From: Pseudonocardia sp.
GTDB lineage: Bacteria; Actinomycetota; Actinomycetes; Mycobacteriales; Pseudonocardiaceae
Reading direction: 5' to 3'
DNA: 64,000 bases
Assembly: GCF_029263155.1 (NCBI RefSeq)
Contig: NZ_JAJCYB010000056.1
Coordinates: forward strand, 61,358 to 125,357
This document shows, piece after piece, positions 52,450 to 60,904 of this stretch. The notes under the pieces were generated by a model, which worked only from the letters and a program-made list of their open reading frames with translations, made no database searches and was not told the DNA's origin. Both the position numbers and the translations under genes were made by a program. Position 1 is the stretch's first letter. The number at the start of each line of letters is the position of its first letter.

Positions 52450-53217
52450 ACCGATTCGTGCCCGGATCCCGGGTGAGCGGCGGAGATCCGACGACGGGCG
52501 GTCCACCTCGACGTGCTCGGGCCCGGGCCGCAGATGTCCGTCGCCGTTGGTGGCCGTTCGCCGCGGTGCCGTCGGACCGGCGACGCGGGACGTCCGGCGC
52601 CGGTTCGCGACCGCCGCGAACCCACTGACGGTGGCCCCGTCCCCGGGCACCACCGCGGGAGACCGGGGTGGGCAAAATCACGCTCCGCCGGTCGGCGCGC
52701 GCCGGGCACTCACACCGGCGCGCCAGGCGCATCGGGTCAGCCGGGCGCACGAGGGCGTACCCGGCGGACCGGGCACACCCGGCAGGCCAGGCGCACCGGA
52801 AACACCGGGCGCACCGGGCACCGGGCACCGGGCACCGGGCACACACCCGGGCATATGCCGGGCATACCGTGCACCCACCGGTCGGGGCGGGGCCGGTCGG
52901 GGCGGGGCGTTGGAACCGACGACCGCGCCAGGCACGCCTGTCTGTTCCAGAACCACGATCACGGCGGCGCAGCCGACGCAGCCCGCTCCGGCGATCACCG
53001 TCCGGGAACCGCGAGAGGTGCCAGAACCCGCCCACGGTTCCCGGACGTCGATCATGTCTGCTGGCGGCCGCCGCGCCGGTCGGTCCTCCCCACGTGCATG
53101 CCGTCGGTAGCGCGCGACTGCGTGCATCCGGCGATCGCCGACGGCCGACGGCCACGACCCGCGCCAAGGGCACCCGGGCACCGACACCGACACCGACACC
53201 GACCAGGGCGTCGTCCC
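52450..53217. other. Noncoding, low-complexity and repeat-bearing stretch
   Basis: No gene supported. About 52690-52930 is a mosaic of short GC repeats: GGGCACC heptamers in tandem near 52811-52842 and a doubled 14-mer (CCGGTCGGGGCGGG) near 52879-52906. In some frames it reads as collagen-like Gly-x-y, but in both strands, so I treat that as composition. Three TGATC-N8-GGAAC motifs follow at 52944-53054. Confidence 0.75.
52944..53054. repeat. Three copies of the TGATC-N8-GGAAC motif
   Basis: Copies at 52944-52961 (minus sense, GTTCC-N8-GATCA), 52992-53009 (plus sense, with CGATC instead of TGATC) and 53037-53054 (minus sense). In each case exactly eight bases separate the two blocks. All lie outside genes. 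Confidence 0.85.
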
Positions 53218-54096
53218 CTACCCGACCCCGCGGACCCGGGCAACGGTGTGGGCGATCTCGGCCAGGACCACCGCCGGACGTTCGACGAGGTCGTGCCAGG
53301 TGTAGCGCAGGATCATCCACCCCGCCCTGACCAGCGCGTTCTGCCGTCGCTTGTCCGCCTGAGCCCGGGCCGCGTCGGCGTGCCACGCCCATCCGTCGAC
53401 CTCGACCGCCACCATGGCGTGCGGGAACGCGATGTCGATCAGATACCCCGCAGCCGGAAAGCCGCAGCTCCAGCCCCGGGCACCGGAATCCCGCAGCATC
53501 CGCACCAACAGTCTCTCGGCCGCAGACGCGGAGCGGTCGGCCGCAGCGACGAGCAGCCGACCCGCCGACGCCGAGCCGGCCGCGCCGAGGTTGCGGCAGT
53601 AGGCGGCGTACACGGCCGGGAACCGTTCGGACCGCTGCAGGGCGCGGTCGAGGAAGCGGCTGCCGGTCGCGCCCAGGTCGACGGCCGTGTCCAGCACGGT
53701 CAGCGGGCGGGCGGTGACGAGCAGGCCGCGGTGCTCGACGACGTCGCAGGCCGCGAGGTCACGCCGACCCACCTCGACGCCCGGCCGCGCCCGGGGGTTG
53801 CGGCGCCGAGGCACCGTCAGCCTGATCCGGGGTGGCGGGCGCTCGACCATCCCCTGCCACCACGCGGCAGCCTCGCCCGTGAGCACCGCCTCGTCCCCAC
53901 CCCACAGGACCGCACCACGCACCGCGACCTCGTCGTCACGACGATGCCCGGCCGCGAGGTACACCCGCGGATGGAGCGGACTCCAGCGGCGGAGGCGGAC
54001 GCGGTGGTCCACGGCGTCACGGGTGAGCCCGGCGGCGAGCGCCTGGCTGCGAGAGATCACGCCCGCCTGGCGGGCAAGCACGGAATCGACGGACAT
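53218..54096 (-). CDS. AbiEi/DUF559-type nuclease-like protein
   Basis: A 292-residue protein: an N-terminal winged-helix (VLARQAGVISRSQALAAGLT), a middle region (HRGLLVTARPLTVLDTAVDL) and a C-terminal very-short-patch-repair-like domain, IDIAFPHAMVAVEVDGWAWH followed by QADKRRQNALVRAGWMILRYT. The E-x-D and late Arg/Tyr residues are those of PD-(D/E)xK nucleases. Such proteins are numerous in actinomycete genomes and are labelled type-IV antitoxin AbiEi-like; the role is unknown. ATG at 54096 gives the usual start; a GTG at 54144 is an alternative. Confidence 0.75.
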   Translation of the reverse strand: MSVDSVLARQAGVISRSQALAAGLTRDAVDHRVRLRRWSPLHPRVYLAAGHRRDDEVAVRGAVLWGGDEAVLTGEAAAWWQGMVERPPPRIRLTVPRRRNPRARPGVEVGRRDLAACDVVEHRGLLVTARPLTVLDTAVDLGATGSRFLDRALQRSERFPAVYAAYCRNLGAAGSASAGRLLVAAADRSASAAERLLVRMLRDSGARGWSCGFPAAGYLIDIAFPHAMVAVEVDGWAWHADAARAQADKRRQNALVRAGWMILRYTWHDLVERPAVVLAEIAHTVARVRGVG

Positions 54097-54709
54097 GCCC
54101 CACTTCGACGGATCCCACGCCCTCCCGGTTCCCTCCTCGATCACATTCTTCGCTCATCCCCCTGCGGCGGTCGCCGTGATCGTCGGACAGGAACCGGGAG
54201 CGCGCCCCGACACGGCGAGCCGTTCCCATCCGCCGATCATGAGGCCGACAACATGATCGAGGTCGATCCCGACCCGGCCAGCCCGGCCCCACGCCACAGC
54301 ACGTGCAGGCCCGACCCCGCCCGCACGCCCACGGGGTTTCGCGCGCCGGATCGTGGCTAGCGCGCCGCCGGCAGCACGCAAGCCGCATCTGAGCGCGCGA
54401 AACCGGTCATGGTCGTGGAGGGGCACGGCAACCGACACCGCCGCTACCCCTCCGAGGCCACCGGGGCCTCGTCGCTGACACCGCGACCGACGGGAAAGTA
54501 GCGGCACCCGAGCTGATGACGGCATGATCTGAACCAGCGCCGTACTCGGTCGGCGTTTGCGCCACTCGCGGGAACGCGACCACGGCCGCACAGCACGGCT
54601 CGGCACGCCCCGGCCCGGCCGGCCCGCAGAGCACGGCACCGCAGGCCCGGCCCGCACTCCACCGCCCACGACCGACACCACCGACGTGCCCGCTCCGCCA
54701 CACCACCGA
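54097..54709. other. Noncoding stretch with two spaced motifs
   Basis: No gene supported in these 613 bp. TGATC-N8-GGAAC motifs lie at 54177-54194 (plus sense) and 54222-54239 (minus sense), and a near miss with N6 at 54128-54143. The remainder to 54709 shows GC-rich unordered sequence without hairpins I can rank. Confidence 0.7.
54177..54239. repeat. Two inverted copies of the TGATC-N8-GGAAC motif
   Basis: Plus-sense copy TGATC (54177-54181), eight bases, GGAAC (54190-54194); minus-sense copy GTTCC (54222-54226), eight bases, GATCA (54235-54239). They face each other across 27 bp. Confidence 0.85.
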
Positions 54710-55501
54710 TCAGGAGCGGCGGGCCCGGACACCGAGCAGGTGGACGAGCTCGGGCACGACCGCACGATCGGCATCCACCCACTCGACGCGCGGCACGTCC
54801 GTCGCCTCCACCCAGCGCAGGGCGGCGTGCTCCAGCGGGCGGGGCAGCGGCGCGTCGACGGCGAGCCGGGCCGTGCGGACGCGGAGCACCCCCGCCGCGA
54901 TGGGCAGGTCGGTGCCCAGGCGCCCGCCGGGGACGACCACGGTGCCGAGTTCCTCGCGGCACTCGCGCACCACCGCCTCCCGCTCCGTCTCGCCCGCCTC
55001 GACCCGGCCGCCCGGGAGCTCCCAGCGGCCCGCGAGTTCGGGCGGGCGGGTGCGCTGGGCCGCGAGGAGCGTGTGTCCGTGGACCAGCGCCGTCGCCACC
55101 ACCACGGGGGCCGCGAGCAGCGCCGCCGTCCGGCGGGCCACCTCGACCGACCAGGCCTCCAGCAGCCGCCGGACAGGTTCGCGGTCCACACCGGAGGTCC
55201 AGTGCAGCTCGTGGGTGAGCCGGGTCCCGCCGTCGCTCGGGGCGAGCGCCACGGAGTGGCGGACCGGCGGGAGCGTCCAGGCGAAGGCGGTCGTGTCCGC
55301 GGCGAGGATCCGGACCCGCAGGGCTGCCGCGCCGGCCGCGCTGAACCGGACCTCGTCGTCGACGGCCAGCAACCGCGCCGGGCCCGCAACGGTGTATCCG
55401 AAGCGGCGCGCCACCGCGGCCAGGGTGTCGAGGTCGCGCAGCACGCCCGCCACCGTCCGGACCGGTGCGCCGAGGGTCGTCGTCGAGAACAGAGCTGGCA
55501 C
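54710..55501 (-). CDS. SRPBCC-Nudix fusion protein
   Basis: A 263-residue protein with two domains. Residues 1-135 look like an SRPBCC/helix-grip half (VRTVAGVLRDLDTLAAVARR, then LTHELHWTSGVDREPVRRLL). Residues 145-263 are a Nudix hydrolase with the full box GRVEAGETEREAVVRECREE-LG, preceded by WELPGG. Nudix enzymes hydrolyse nucleoside-diphosphate derivatives, often damaged nucleotides (MutT type); the fused domain might bind a ligand or couple to another function. GTG at 55501. Confidence 0.82.
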   Translation of the reverse strand: MPALFSTTTLGAPVRTVAGVLRDLDTLAAVARRFGYTVAGPARLLAVDDEVRFSAAGAAALRVRILAADTTAFAWTLPPVRHSVALAPSDGGTRLTHELHWTSGVDREPVRRLLEAWSVEVARRTAALLAAPVVVATALVHGHTLLAAQRTRPPELAGRWELPGGRVEAGETEREAVVRECREELGTVVVPGGRLGTDLPIAAGVLRVRTARLAVDAPLPRPLEHAALRWVEATDVPRVEWVDADRAVVPELVHLLGVRARRS

Positions 55502-55662
55502 TGGCCCATCGTCGCAGTGCCGGACACCGCCTGCGGGCCATCCGGCCGTCGACGCCGCCCGCGGCGGCCCGGACCTCCCGCGCGGCGTCGATCGGGCCCG
55601 TGATCAGCGCCGTACCGCACCCCGACGTCGCGCGAAGGCGACCGCACCGGGACCCGCGACGT

Positions 55663-56979
55663 TCAGGAGGCGGCGGGCCAGCGCACCTCGATGCGGGCAC
55701 CCCCCTCGCCGGACTCACCCGCCGCGACCTGACCGCCGCGCCCACGCACCAGGGCCGCGACCAGTGCCAGCCCCAGCCCGGCTCCGCCGCCCGCCTCCGG
55801 GTCGAGCCGCACGAAGCGGTCGAACACGCGCTGCCGGTCGGCCACCGGGATGCCGGAACCGTCGTCCTCCACCACCAGGCGGATCCAGCGTCCGGCCGGC
55901 AGCACCCCGATCCGGACGAGCGAGCGGGCGTGCCTGCGGGCGTTGCCGATGAGGTTGTCCAGCACCAGGTCGACCTCCGCCGCCCCGGCCGCGACCGCCG
56001 CCGGAGCGGGCGCGACGAGGTGCAGCGCGGGCTCGACGCCGTCCACCCGTTCGATCGCGGCCCGGACGGCGCCGACGAGATCGATCGCGCGGGGATCGGG
56101 CCGACGGCCCGCGTCGGCCCTGGCCAGGGCGAGCAGGTCGGAGAGCAGCCCGGTCAACCGCTCCGCCTCGACGACGACCGCGCGCAGCGTCTCGTCGGCC
56201 AGGGCCGGATCGGGGTGCGCCACCGCCACCTCGGCCTGCGCGCGGATCGCCGCCACCGGCGAGCGCAGCTCGTGCGCGGCGTCGCCGGTGAAGGCCTGCA
56301 GCCGGGCCACCGCGTCGTCACGGCGCGCGAGCAGGTCGTTGATCTCCTCGGCGAGGGCACGCAGCTCGTCGCGGGCCACGGGCACCGGCAGCCGCTCCCC
56401 CGCGGGCAATGACGACGCCGCCGAGCGCAGCCGTTCCACCGGGCGCAGCGCGGCCCGGGTCGCCACCCACGCCGCACCGGCGACGACCGCGGCCACGGCG
56501 AACGCCCCGAGCACGAACGCCCCCGCCGCCCGCGCGAGCAGCACCGCTCCCCCGACGATGTCGCCGACCGCCACGACCAGCCGCGTCGAGCCGTCGGGCA
56601 CCACGACGGGCACGGCGAGGTAGCGCCGCAGCTCGGCGTACCTGCCCGCGATGACGCCCTCGCCCGCGGCGAGCCTGCGGATCTCGGCCGATCCCAGCGC
56701 AGGAGGCGGCCCGCCGTCGACGGGCGCACCCGCCGTGTCGAGCACCCGCAGCATCGGCGCGCGCACGTCGGTGGCCGCGGCTCCCGCTTCCAGCTGCGCC
56801 GCAGCCGCGGTGGCGGCGGCGCGCAGCTCCTCGTCGGCCGCTCCCAGGAGCGTGCCGTAGAGCAGCCCGACACCCAGGCGGCTCAGCGCCACCAGCGCCA
56901 CCAGCGCCACCCCGCCGACGACCACGGTGATCCGGAACCGCAGCCCGCGCGCCGCCCACCACGCCCGTAGCCGGCTCAC
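55663..56979 (-). CDS. Sensor histidine kinase
   Basis: A 438-residue membrane kinase: first helix FRITVVVGGVALVALVALSR, an outer region of about 110 residues, a second helix (LARAAGAFVLGAFAVAAVVA), HAMP-like linker RPVERLRSAASSLPAGERLP, the H-box AFTGDAAHELRSPVAAIRAQ with the phosphorylated His, then N-box DNLIGNARRHA and the G-boxes DDGSGIP and GAGLGLALV. It follows the response regulator gene. GTG at 56979 is chosen; an ATG at 57012 sits at the foot of a palindrome and lacks a ribosome-binding site. Confidence 0.92.
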   Translation of the reverse strand: MSRLRAWWAARGLRFRITVVVGGVALVALVALSRLGVGLLYGTLLGAADEELRAAATAAAAQLEAGAAATDVRAPMLRVLDTAGAPVDGGPPPALGSAEIRRLAAGEGVIAGRYAELRRYLAVPVVVPDGSTRLVVAVGDIVGGAVLLARAAGAFVLGAFAVAAVVAGAAWVATRAALRPVERLRSAASSLPAGERLPVPVARDELRALAEEINDLLARRDDAVARLQAFTGDAAHELRSPVAAIRAQAEVAVAHPDPALADETLRAVVVEAERLTGLLSDLLALARADAGRRPDPRAIDLVGAVRAAIERVDGVEPALHLVAPAPAAVAAGAAEVDLVLDNLIGNARRHARSLVRIGVLPAGRWIRLVVEDDGSGIPVADRQRVFDRFVRLDPEAGGGAGLGLALVAALVRGRGGQVAAGESGEGGARIEVRWPAAS

Positions 56980-57011
56980 GCCGTGCCCCGACCCCGACCC
57001 CGACCCCGACA

Positions 57012-57066
57012 TTGCAGCAAGGCCACCATGCCGCAAGGAGACTGCGGCAAGGCCACCTTGCTGCAA
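57012..57066. repeat. Composite hairpin between the response regulator and kinase genes
   Basis: TTGCAGCAAGG (57012-57022) pairs with CCTTGCTGCAA (57056-57066), and inside it TGCCGCA (57029-57035) pairs with TGCGGCA (57043-57049) around a 7-base loop. GCAAGGCCACC also occurs twice as a direct repeat. In the transcript this could form a two-stem structure that sets the kinase to regulator ratio, or end transcription partly. Confidence 0.8.
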
Positions 57067-57123
57067 CGGGGACGGCCGCAGCCCGACGAGCCACCACCGG
57101 CTAGCCGCGTCACGCCGGGCGCC

Positions 57124-57807
57124 TCACGACGACGCCACCAGGTAGCCGTAGCCCCGCACCGTGCGGAGGACCCGGCCGGCGCCGACCGCGTCCAGCTTGC
57201 GGCGGAGATAGCCGACGTAGACCTCGACGACGTTGCGGCTCGCGGCCTGCTCGTCGCCCCACACGATGCGCAGCAGCTCGTCCTTCGCGACGGCCGTGTC
57301 GGGGCGGCTGGCCAGCGCGTGCAGCAGCGCGAACTCGCGTGGTGACAGCTCCACCGGCTCGCCGTCCCAGCTGACCGCCCGCGCCACCGGGTCGACGACG
57401 AGCGGCCCGAGCCGCACCCGATGCCCGACCCGGCCGAGCGCGGCGTCGCGCCGTCGCAGCAACGCCTTGAGCTGCGCGACGAGCACGACGAACGCGAACG
57501 GTTTGACCAGGTAGCCGTCGGCGCCGAGGTCGAGGCCGTCGGCCTGGTCCCACTCGCCGTCCTTGGCCGAGACCAGCAGCACCGGGGTGTCGACGCCGGC
57601 CGCGCGCAACTGCTCCAGGACCCGGTACCCGGACAGGCCCGGCAGGATGATGTCGAGCACGATCGCGTCGAAGCTGCCGGTGAGTGCCGCCGTGAGCGCG
57701 GAGGTCCCGTCGCCGAGCGCGACGACCTCCATGCCCTCGGCGGTGAGCCCGCGGGCCACGGCCGTGCGGACCCCGGGCTCGTCGTCGACCACCAGCACGC
57801 GCGCCAT
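57124..57807 (-). CDS. OmpR-family response regulator
   Basis: A 227-residue regulator. The receiver has VDDEP at 7-11, the phospho-acceptor in IVLDIILPGLSGY (about Asp51), the switch LLVSAKD and VKPFAF. The winged-helix (LSPREFALLHALASRPDTAV, then WGDEQAASRNVVEVYVGYLR) is of the OmpR/PhoB kind. First gene of the pair with the kinase; divergent from the LolA-like gene, whose promoter it may control. Confidence 0.94.
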   Translation of the reverse strand: MARVLVVDDEPGVRTAVARGLTAEGMEVVALGDGTSALTAALTGSFDAIVLDIILPGLSGYRVLEQLRAAGVDTPVLLVSAKDGEWDQADGLDLGADGYLVKPFAFVVLVAQLKALLRRRDAALGRVGHRVRLGPLVVDPVARAVSWDGEPVELSPREFALLHALASRPDTAVAKDELLRIVWGDEQAASRNVVEVYVGYLRRKLDAVGAGRVLRTVRGYGYLVASS

Positions 57808-57882
57808 GTCGAGGCGAACGTACCGCCCGCCGCCGCCCGCTACCTCAGAACTCTCTCAGCAGGCATGGTTCACGCTGTGGTC

Positions 57883-58905
57883 ATGGCATCGAGGCGCTGG
57901 ACGACGGGACGCACTGCGGCCGCGGGTATCGCGGTCGCCGGAGTGGTGGGGCTGGGCCTGCTGGCGTTGCCTGCGGGCGCGGGTGCCGCCCCGGTGCTGC
58001 CGCCGGTGGAGCCGGAGGAGCTGGTGGCCTCCGTGCTGGCGGCCGACCCGGACGCGTTCGCGGGCACCGTCGAGCTGGACAACTCGCTCGGCCTGCCGGC
58101 GCTGCCCGAGCTGCCGCAGGCGGCGGACGGCACCTCCACCGCGCGGATCTGGTCCGACGGCGACGACGGCGGCCGCGTGCAGCTGCCCACCGACACCGGT
58201 GAGCGCACGCTGGTCACCGACGGCGAGACGTTCTGGGCCTGGGACTCCGCCGACCGCACCGTGGTCACCGGCGAGGGCGGTGAGCACGGGCGCGGGCCCG
58301 CGGCCGACATGGCCGACCCCACCGCCGCGGCTGCCGAGGCCATCGGCATGCTGGAGGCCACGAGCGTGGTCACCGTCGACGGCACGGCGGAGGTGGCCGG
58401 GCGCCCCGCCTACGAGCTGGTGCTGGCGCCGGCCCCCGACGAGCGCACGCTGCTGCGTGAGGTCCGCATCGCCGTCGACGCCGAGCAGCGCATCCCGCTG
58501 CGGCTGACCGTGCTGGCCAACGGGTCGTCCGACCCGGCGCTGCAGGTCGGGTTCACCGAGCTGGCGTTCGGCCCGCAGGATCCGTCGCTGTTCACGTTCA
58601 CCCCGCCGCCGGGCGCCACCGTCGAGTCGCCGCCCGCCGGGGACGCCCGGCCGGAGCGGGAGCGACCCGACGGCGCGGCCTCGACCGTCGTCGGTGACGG
58701 CTGGGACACCGTGCTCGTCGCGACGGCACCCACCGGGGACGCCGAGGGCATGGACCTGAGCACGCTGGGCGCGCCGGTCAGCGGCCCGTGGGGCAGCGGC
58801 ACGCTGATCAGCACGGCGGTGGCGAACGCGATCGTCACCGACGACGGCCGTGTCGCGGCCGGTGCGGTGCCCGAGCAGGTGCTCACCGAGGCTCTGACCC
58901 GGTGA
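57883..58905 (+). CDS. LolA-like secreted protein (DUF2092-related)
   Basis: A 340-residue exported protein. A signal peptide (TAAAGIAVAGVVGLGLLALP) ends near GAGA. The rest is beta-rich: a GTVELDNSLGLPALPEL strand set, then DGETFWAWDSADRTVVT and RPAYELVLAPAPDERTLLRE, the pattern of LolA/MucB-type lipid- or envelope-sensor folds. Such proteins often pair with ABC exporters, and the ATPase gene starts inside its stop (GTGA). ATG at 57883 is preferred over ATG 57865, which is six codons upstream. Confidence 0.78.
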   Translation: MASRRWTTGRTAAAGIAVAGVVGLGLLALPAGAGAAPVLPPVEPEELVASVLAADPDAFAGTVELDNSLGLPALPELPQAADGTSTARIWSDGDDGGRVQLPTDTGERTLVTDGETFWAWDSADRTVVTGEGGEHGRGPAADMADPTAAAAEAIGMLEATSVVTVDGTAEVAGRPAYELVLAPAPDERTLLREVRIAVDAEQRIPLRLTVLANGSSDPALQVGFTELAFGPQDPSLFTFTPPPGATVESPPAGDARPERERPDGAASTVVGDGWDTVLVATAPTGDAEGMDLSTLGAPVSGPWGSGTLISTAVANAIVTDDGRVAAGAVPEQVLTEALTR

Positions 58906-59885
58906 GTGCCCCCTCCACGCTGGCCGCGGCGGCCGTCCCTGCGGCCGCCGCAAATGGCCCGCTCGCCGCCCGCGCCGTCGGGCTGCGCAAGACCTTCGGC
59001 TCGACGGTGGCCGTCGACGGCGTCGATCTCGACGTCCCCGCCGGTTCGGTGCTGGGCATGCTGGGCCCCAACGGCTCGGGCAAGACCACGCTGATCCGGA
59101 TGCTGCTCGGCCTCACCCGCGCCGACTCGGGCTCGGCGGAGCTGCTCGGGCACCGGATCCCCGAGGACGTCGCGCGGGCGCTGCCGCACGTCGGCGCACT
59201 GGTGGAGGGCCCGGGGTTCCACCCCTTCCTGTCCGGGCGGGACAACCTGCTGCGGGTCGCGGCCACCGAGCCGCTGCTCGGGAACCGGGAGATCCGGGGG
59301 GCCGTGGACACCGCGCTGGACCGGGTGGGTCTCGCCGACGCCGCCGGTCGCCGGTTTCGGGGCTACTCGCTGGGCATGAAGCAGCGACTCGGGCTGGCCG
59401 GCGCGCTGCTGCTGCCGCGCCGGCTGGTGGTGCTCGACGAGCCCACCAACGGCCTCGATCCCGCCGGCACCCGCGACGTCCGGCGCATCATCGCCGAGCT
59501 GCACGCCGCGGGCTCCACCGTGATCGTGTCCTCGCACCTGCTGGCCGAGGTCGAGGCCACCTGCACGCACGTGGCCGTCCTGCAGTCGGGCTCGCTGGTG
59601 GCATCGGGCTCGCTGGCCGCGCTGCTGGAGTCCGGCACCGGGGGGCTGGACGTGACCACCCCCGACGTCGAGCTCGCGCTGGCCACACTGCGCGACGCGG
59701 GCATCACCGCCTACGCCGCGACCGGCGACGACCCGGGGGTCGTGGTGTCGGAGGACGGCCCGCCCACCGCGGAGACGATCGCGCTGCTCGTGCGTGCCGG
59801 CGTGGCGGTGCACGAGGCGCGGCGCCGGCGGGCGCGGCTGGAGGAGCTGTTCGCGCGGCTGACCGAACGGAGCTTGTCGGAGTGA
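58902..59885 (+). CDS. ABC exporter ATPase (BcrA/DrrA class)
   Basis: A 327-residue ATPase: Walker A GPNGSGKTT, Q-loop in GPGFHPFLSGRDNL, signature YSLGMKQRL, Walker B LVVLDEP with NGLDPAG and switch SSHLL, then a C-terminal domain of the bacitracin/doxorubicin type. GTG at 58902 overlaps the LolA-like stop. Its last residues (TERSLSE) lie inside a 32-bp tandem repeat shared with the permease start. Likely an antibiotic or lipid exporter under the two-component system. Confidence 0.92.
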   Translation: MSAPSTLAAAAVPAAAANGPLAARAVGLRKTFGSTVAVDGVDLDVPAGSVLGMLGPNGSGKTTLIRMLLGLTRADSGSAELLGHRIPEDVARALPHVGALVEGPGFHPFLSGRDNLLRVAATEPLLGNREIRGAVDTALDRVGLADAAGRRFRGYSLGMKQRLGLAGALLLPRRLVVLDEPTNGLDPAGTRDVRRIIAELHAAGSTVIVSSHLLAEVEATCTHVAVLQSGSLVASGSLAALLESGTGGLDVTTPDVELALATLRDAGITAYAATGDDPGVVVSEDGPPTAETIALLVRAGVAVHEARRRRARLEELFARLTERSLSE

Positions 59886-59926
59886 GCATCGAACCCGAAC
59901 GGAGCTTGTCGGAGTGAGCATCGGTG
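59863..59926 (+). repeat. 32-bp tandem duplication at the ATPase/permease junction
   Basis: Two 32-bp units (59863-59894 and 59895-59926) that differ only in the last two or three bases. Each contains CGGAGTGAGCATCG, i.e. a GTGA stop/start overlap. The first GTG (59882) opens an 11-codon mini-ORF reading VSIEPERSLSE, which ends at 59915-59917 on the permease GTG (59914). The period is 2 modulo 3, the same as the 77-bp repeat at sigE/rseA. Confidence 0.93.
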
Positions 59927-60786
59927 CCGAGGACACCAGGACGGCCGCCGTGCTCGACCCGGCGCCGGACCCGCCCCGCAGTGCGCCGCTGGGTCGCCTG
60001 CTCGGGGCGGAGCTGCGGTGGGTGCTGAGGCGACCGCGCACGCTGGTCATGCTCGGGCTGTTCGCGGCCGTGCCCGTGCTGATCTCGATCGGCGTGGCCG
60101 TCGCCGCCGAACGCGGCCCGGGCCTGATCGGGGCGATCGGCGGCAACGGGCTCGTGCTTCCGGTGGCCGCGATGACGCTCTCGTTGGCGTTGCTGCTGCC
60201 GCTGGCCGTCGCGATGGCGGCAGCGGACGCGATCGCGGGCGAGGCGGCGCACGGCACGCTGCGCGGTCTGCTGCTGTCCCCGGTCGGCAGGTTGCGGCTG
60301 GTCGGGATGAAGGCGTTCGGGGTGCTGGTCGTGGCCGCGCTGGCGACGAGCGTGATCGCGGTGGTCGGGGTGGTCGCGGGGCTCGTCGTGGTCGGTGGGG
60401 CGCAGGGGCAGCTGGTGACGCTGTCGGGCACCGCGGTCGGGCTGGGCGAGGCGCTGGCCCGCGTCGCGCTCGTGGTCGCGTGGGTGGTCGGGCAGCTCGC
60501 GGCGATCGGCGCCGTCGCTCTCGCGATCTCGTCGGTGACCGAGCATCCGCTGGTCGTGCTGGCTTCGGTGCTCGGCGGGCTGATCGTGTTCGGGGTCCTG
60601 GCGGCGATCCCTGCGCTGGACTGGCTGCAGCCGTGGCTGCTCACCAGCGGCTGGACCGCGGGGGCGGACGCGTTGCGCGACCCCGTCCCGCTCGGCGGCA
60701 TGATCGAGAGCTCGCTGCGGGCGCTGTGCTACGTCGCCGTCGGGGCCGGCCTGACGACCTACCGCATGCTCCGCCGCGACGCCTGA
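59914..60786 (+). CDS. ABC-2 type permease
   Basis: A 290-residue permease with six predicted helices: an N-terminal LLGAELRWVLRRPRTLVMLG, then LPVAAMTLSLALLLPLAVAM, and the amphipathic GEAAHGTLRGLLLSPVGRLR coupling segment typical of ABC-2 permeases. It partners the ATPase upstream. GTG at 59914 is the second of two GTGA junctions produced by the duplication; starting at the first would give an 11-residue peptide only. Confidence 0.88.
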   Translation: MSIGAEDTRTAAVLDPAPDPPRSAPLGRLLGAELRWVLRRPRTLVMLGLFAAVPVLISIGVAVAAERGPGLIGAIGGNGLVLPVAAMTLSLALLLPLAVAMAAADAIAGEAAHGTLRGLLLSPVGRLRLVGMKAFGVLVVAALATSVIAVVGVVAGLVVVGGAQGQLVTLSGTAVGLGEALARVALVVAWVVGQLAAIGAVALAISSVTEHPLVVLASVLGGLIVFGVLAAIPALDWLQPWLLTSGWTAGADALRDPVPLGGMIESSLRALCYVAVGAGLTTYRMLRRDA

Positions 60787-60822
60787 CGACAGCACGGATC
60801 GCGCGACACACGCGCATCCACA

Positions 60823-60864
60823 CCCCGACTCGCGGGGCCCTCGCGCCGTGCGCGCGAGTCGGGG
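60823..60864. terminator. Hairpin after the permease gene
   Basis: CCCCGACTCGCG (60823-60834) pairs exactly with CGCGAGTCGGGG (60853-60864) around an 18-base loop. It lies 36 bp after the permease stop and 40 bp before phhB and is a good factor-independent terminator by stem strength, though without a U-run. Confidence 0.6.
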
Positions 60865-60904
60865 TCTCCGTGCGCGCAGCGCCGGAGAGGGGAGGATGGT
60901 AGGC

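Noticed and set aside
52513..54360. Collagen-like Gly-x-y open frames
   Set aside because: Gly-x-y patterns appear in more than one frame and on both strands, which indicates repeat composition. The longest frame also runs antisense through the AbiEi/DUF559-type gene.
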